Part shown: positions 10,803 through 14,065 of the stretch, piece by piece
Position numbering within the stretch: the first letter of the stretch is position 1
Layout of the letters: the number at the start of each line of letters is the position of its first letter
Position numbers and translations under genes: made by a program
DNA from: Propionibacteriaceae bacterium
Lineage (GTDB): Bacteria; Actinomycetota; Actinomycetes; Propionibacteriales; Propionibacteriaceae
Assembly: GCA_021323255.1 (NCBI GenBank)
Contig: JAJTCL010000055.1
Coordinates: 1-14,065 of the forward strand
Direction of reading: 5' to 3'
Length of the DNA stretch: 14,065 nt
The notes under the pieces: model-generated
The model's database searches: none
What the model was told of the DNA's origin: nothing
The model's input: only the letters and a program-made list of their open reading frames with translations

Positions 10803-11081
10803 ACCAACATGGGAGCGGCCCTCAACGCTGGACCAACAGACCAATTCTGGCGCGAAAGAAACTCCCCCGTCGACGAAAGGTTTGCAGCCAAAAGCACGGG
10901 CAGTGAACCTTCTTGATCACTACCCCGTAGAAATTCAGTACATACCCAAATCGTAATGAATTCGTTTGATTAGGTCCCGCAAAAATGTGAAACGCTTATC
11001 AGAATCTCAAAAGATTTCCCCCTCAAACCGTCACTTGTGGTCTTCGTCGACGTCAAATGTCCGATCAGGTTGGAGTGAGCG
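10803..11081 (+). other. 279-nt non-coding leader of the RND gene, AT-richer than its surroundings
   Basis: No credible ORF lies here on either strand. Roughly 10850-11030 is visibly richer in A and T than the flanking genes. It contains a small stem-loop, AATCT-caaa-AGATT (11003-11016), several TTGAT-like stretches that could be -35 boxes, and, at its end, GGAG (11072-11075), a Shine-Dalgarno sequence 6 nt before the RND start codon. No known riboswitch pattern is recognisable to me. No clear terminator for the DUF218 gene is seen. Confidence 0.5.
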
Positions 11082-14065
11082 ATGGCGCGGTTCTTAGCAG
11101 GTGTTATGAAGTTCCGCCTACTGATTTTGGCGGCCGCCATAGGCATCCTGGCCATGTACGCGGAGATCCAGACCGAGGCGCTCGGCCTCTCAGCTGAAGA
11201 AGTCGAGCAGTTGATCACTGTGCCTCTGGAACAGGACCTGCTCAACGGGGTCGAGGGTGTGGACCTGATTCGATCAGAATCGTTGCCTGGGCTGTCCTCG
11301 ATCGTGATGGTCTTCGAGCCCGGCACCGACATCTACCGGGGCCGTCAGCTGATTGAAGAGCGCCTCACACAGGCTCACGCGCTTCCCAACGTGTCGAAGC
11401 CGCCGACGCTGCTGCAGCCGCTGTCCTCGGCCAACCGGGTGGTCATGATCGGCATGAACACCACGGAGTTGACCCCGATCGAGCAGTCGGTCATTGCGCG
11501 CTGGACGGTACGCCCGCGGCTGATGGGAGTGCCGGGCGTTGCCAACGTTTCGATCTGGGGCCTGCGTGATCAACAACTCCAGGTGCAGGTCGACCCTCAG
11601 GTCTTGCGTGCTCGTAATGTGACGCTGAACCAGGTGGTCAGCACAGCCGGAAACGCACAGGTCGTCTCACAGCTCAGCTTCTTGGAAGCCTCAACCCCTG
11701 GCGCCGGCGGATTCATTGAGACGCCGCAGCAGCGCCTCCAGGTAAGGCATTTGTTGGAGAAACTGACCGATCCTGCCGAGGTGGCCAAGGTTCCGGTGGA
11801 GGGCGCCGCGAATCTCACGCTCGGTGACGTCGCACAGGTCAAGGTCGATCACCAGCCGCTGATTGGGGATGCGGTCGTCAACGGCGGACCCGGATTGATC
11901 ATGGTCGTGGAGAAGTTCCCCGGAGCCAACACGGCCGACGTCACCAAAGGCGTTCAGGATGCTCTCGAGGGGCTTCGCCCCGGGCTCACTGGGATCAAGA
12001 TTGACACGTCGTGGTTCGCACCATCCGATTACCTAGAGGCGGCGGCAGACAATCTGGGCCTCGCGATTGCCTTCGGCGCTGGGCTCTTGCTCCTCACGCT
12101 GCTGGCGCTTCGCTTCCACTGGCGCGCGGTGATCGTCGGCGTGATCACGGTGCCAGTCTCTGTGATCAGCGCCGCTTTGGTACTCCATCTCCTCGGTTAT
12201 GGGCTCAACGCTCTGGTTATCGCTGGGCTCGCAGCCGCCGTCGCAATCGCGGTAGACGAGGCGGTGGCACCACAAGCTGCGGTGTTGGGTCGGCTGCGGG
12301 ATCGGAGCGCCAGCCCGGATGCGGAGCCGACCTGGGTGGCCATTCAGCAGGCTCTGGCAACGGTGCGCCGGCCGCTGATCTATGCCGGCATCATCGCCTT
12401 GCTCGCGATTCTTCCGATGGCTGTACTCGAAGGCAGGCCCGGAGCATTCTTCAGCCCTATGGTTGTGGCATACGCCGCGGCGGTCGTGGCCGCCTTGATC
12501 GTTGGCATGACCGTGGGTCCGGCGTTGAACAGCCTGCTGTTCGCTCGCTGGCAACCAAAAGCCGGCTCAGCATCCGGACCTGTGGCGTGGCTCGGTGCAC
12601 GCTACCGCAGCGGTCTGCAAAAGTTCTCCCGCAGCCTACGTCCGGCCTTGTTCGTTGCCGCGGCGTGCGGCCTGGTCGCCGCCGTGATCTTGCCATTCCT
12701 CAACACCGCCCTGACACCCACCTTCCAAGACCGGAACGTGGTGGTCAAGCTGCAGGGCGCCCCGGACGCTTCAGCTCCGGCGATTACCCAGCGGGCTACC
12801 GAGATAGGCAACTCGCTGCAGGCTCTGCCGGGAGTCTCCGGGGTCGGCACGACGATCGGCCGGGCGATAACAGGCGATCGAGTGGTCAACGTCAACTCCG
12901 GTGACATTTGGGTCGCCATCGCCGGCGATGCCGACTACGACGCAACGGTGGCCTCGATCAAGGACACGGTTCGCGACGTGCCGGGTATGACGGCCGAGGT
13001 CGTACCCTTCTCCACCCAGGAAATGCGGGAGGTCGGGAGTCTGGAGACAGGCACCAACACCGTCACCGGTAGCGGACTGGACGTCCTGACGGGCCTGAAC
13101 ACCCCCGTTGCCGTCCGCGTCTACGGCGAGGAACCGCAGGTCCTTGCGGCCGAGGCCGCGAAGGTGCAGCAGCTGATGAGCACCATCGACGGGGTTGTCA
13201 ATCCGCGCGTCGAAGGCGCTCTCAGCCAGCCGACCATCGAGATCGAGGTCGACCTGGACAAGGCCCAGCAGGTGGGCATTACGCCCGGTGCCGTACGTCG
13301 CGCCGAGGCCACATTGCTCCAGGGTATTCAGGTGGGCAGTGTCTTCGAGGATCAGAAGGTTTTCGATGTCATCGTCCTGGGAACGCCTGCCACGCGAAGC
13401 AGCGTAGCGGCCGTCCAGTCCCTGCTCATCGATCGGCCAGGCGGCAGCCACGTGCGGTTAGGCGACGTCGCCGAGGTAAGGATTGCGCAGACGCCGACGA
13501 CCATTCACCGCGAGGCCGTTTCGCGGCACCTGGATGTCGTAGCTGATCTTGACGGTCGAAGCGTCGGAGCAGTTGCGGCGGACCTCGAGCAGCAGCTCGC
13601 CGACACGAGCTTCCCGCTGCAGTACCACGCGGAGGTGATCGCCAACTCCACCGCCGACGAAATCCAGATCGGACGTGTGATCGGGTTCGGCATCGCCGCC
13701 ATCATCGCCGCCTTCCTGCTGTTCCAGGCAGCATTCAACAGCTGGCGGCTGGCACTGGTGGCCACGGCGGCGCTGCCGCTGTCGCTCACCGGCGGCCTGC
13801 TTACCGGCGTCATCGGCGGACGCACGTTCGGCTTGGGCGCGCTGCTCGGGATGCTTGCACTTCTCGGCCTGGCAGCTCGCTACATCGCCATGATGTTGAC
13901 CACGATCCAGGGTCCCGATGGTAGGCGCAGGAGTGAAGATGACGCTGCGACCGTGCACGGCAGGGCGGGGGAATCCTTCGGCCCCTTGTTGACCAGCGCC
14001 GCCGCGCTGGCAGCGGTCGCGCTGCCGTTCGTGGTGCTCGGCCCGCGTCCCGGACTGGAGATTCT
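11082..14065 (+). CDS. RND efflux transporter, heavy-metal-efflux (CzcA/CusA-like) class, 3' end missing
   Basis: 994 codons are open from ATG 11082 to the window edge, with no stop. The ATG has GGAG 6 nt upstream. Family features: one N-terminal helix (about 9-27), then GLSAEEVEQLITVPLEQDLL (about 36-55, the HME-RND porter opening) and SLPGLSSIVMVFEPGTDIYRG. A helix bundle spans about 325-500, with VDEA (Asp392 in the fourth helix). A second external half follows (VVVKLQG, GITPGAV, VRLGDVAEV), then a second bundle ending in LLGMLALLGLAARYIAMML and LPFVVLGPRPGLEI. The family is usually about 1030-1060 aa, so perhaps 40-60 residues lie beyond the window. It should be a proton-driven exporter; the substrate may be a metal ion but is not determined. 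After VDEA the usual I/V-x-V-EN is replaced by VAPQ, so the transport site is diverged. No adaptor or outer-membrane partner is encoded in the window, as expected for a Gram-positive cell. Confidence 0.88.
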   Translation, partial: MARFLAGVMKFRLLILAAAIGILAMYAEIQTEALGLSAEEVEQLITVPLEQDLLNGVEGVDLIRSESLPGLSSIVMVFEPGTDIYRGRQLIEERLTQAHALPNVSKPPTLLQPLSSANRVVMIGMNTTELTPIEQSVIARWTVRPRLMGVPGVANVSIWGLRDQQLQVQVDPQVLRARNVTLNQVVSTAGNAQVVSQLSFLEASTPGAGGFIETPQQRLQVRHLLEKLTDPAEVAKVPVEGAANLTLGDVAQVKVDHQPLIGDAVVNGGPGLIMVVEKFPGANTADVTKGVQDALEGLRPGLTGIKIDTSWFAPSDYLEAAADNLGLAIAFGAGLLLLTLLALRFHWRAVIVGVITVPVSVISAALVLHLLGYGLNALVIAGLAAAVAIAVDEAVAPQAAVLGRLRDRSASPDAEPTWVAIQQALATVRRPLIYAGIIALLAILPMAVLEGRPGAFFSPMVVAYAAAVVAALIVGMTVGPALNSLLFARWQPKAGSASGPVAWLGARYRSGLQKFSRSLRPALFVAAACGLVAAVILPFLNTALTPTFQDRNVVVKLQGAPDASAPAITQRATEIGNSLQALPGVSGVGTTIGRAITGDRVVNVNSGDIWVAIAGDADYDATVASIKDTVRDVPGMTAEVVPFSTQEMREVGSLETGTNTVTGSGLDVLTGLNTPVAVRVYGEEPQVLAAEAAKVQQLMSTIDGVVNPRVEGALSQPTIEIEVDLDKAQQVGITPGAVRRAEATLLQGIQVGSVFEDQKVFDVIVLGTPATRSSVAAVQSLLIDRPGGSHVRLGDVAEVRIAQTPTTIHREAVSRHLDVVADLDGRSVGAVAADLEQQLADTSFPLQYHAEVIANSTADEIQIGRVIGFGIAAIIAAFLLFQAAFNSWRLALVATAALPLSLTGGLLTGVIGGRTFGLGALLGMLALLGLAARYIAMMLTTIQGPDGRRRSEDDAATVHGRAGESFGPLLTSAAALAAVALPFVVLGPRPGLEI

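Noticed and set aside
12011..12904. 297-aa plus-strand open frame with Gly/Arg-rich translation
   Set aside because: It lies in another frame inside the RND gene, whose own frame is open from 11082 to the end of the window and carries family motifs throughout.
1..14065. CRISPR arrays, insertion sequences, prophage genes, rRNA
   Set aside because: No regularly spaced direct repeats, transposase or integrase motifs, phage structural genes or rRNA-like sequence were seen on either strand.

Overview
The window is chromosomal DNA from a high-GC Gram-positive bacterium (Actinomycetota). The evidence is the strongly G/C-biased third codon positions, a polyphosphate glucokinase, a DUF1707 protein, and an unusually consistent leaderless gene layout (a TANNNT-like -10 box 6-9 nt before ATG or GTG). 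I cannot fix the genus; a Propionibacteriales-like actinomycete is only a guess.

Region 1 (1-2550) looks like accessory or decaying DNA. It holds the last 21 codons of a probable class III nucleotidyl cyclase, a terminator-like hairpin, a doubtful 74-aa ORF, and a degenerate tRNA-Gly(CCC). Next comes an intact minus-strand rifamycin monooxygenase gene (rox). Upstream of rox is a 17/19 match, as I remember the consensus, to the rifamycin-associated element (RAE), plus further palindromes. On the other side of this control region lies the C-terminal stump of an MFS exporter. Rifamycin inactivation therefore appears intact and inducible, with efflux lost.

Region 2 (2588-6185, plus strand) encodes three envelope-type proteins: a DUF1707/LiaF-C-like protein, a small bacterial PH-domain (YdbS-like) membrane protein, and, in a 4-nt ATGA overlap, a 791-aa protein. 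The last joins a YdbT-like membrane protein with three PH domains to a complete aminoglycoside-phosphotransferase-fold kinase domain. This fusion is the most unusual protein in the window.

Region 3 (6230-10802) is housekeeping. It has polyphosphate glucokinase (ppgK, +) converging on argS (-) across a trio of palindromes, then a small NTF2/SnoaL-like ORF and an Nei-type DNA glycosylase (both -), and divergently a SanA/YdcF-type DUF218 membrane protein (+).

Region 4 (10803-14065) is a 279-nt AT-richer non-coding leader followed by a large RND transporter of the heavy-metal-efflux (CzcA/CusA-like) class. It runs off the window after 994 codons and is probably nearly complete.

Seven of the genes have promoter-like -10 boxes placed for leaderless transcripts. 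The exceptions are rox and the RND gene, which have Shine-Dalgarno sequences, and the PH-kinase gene, which is translationally coupled. That split separates the leaderless core from genes that may be regulated or acquired differently.
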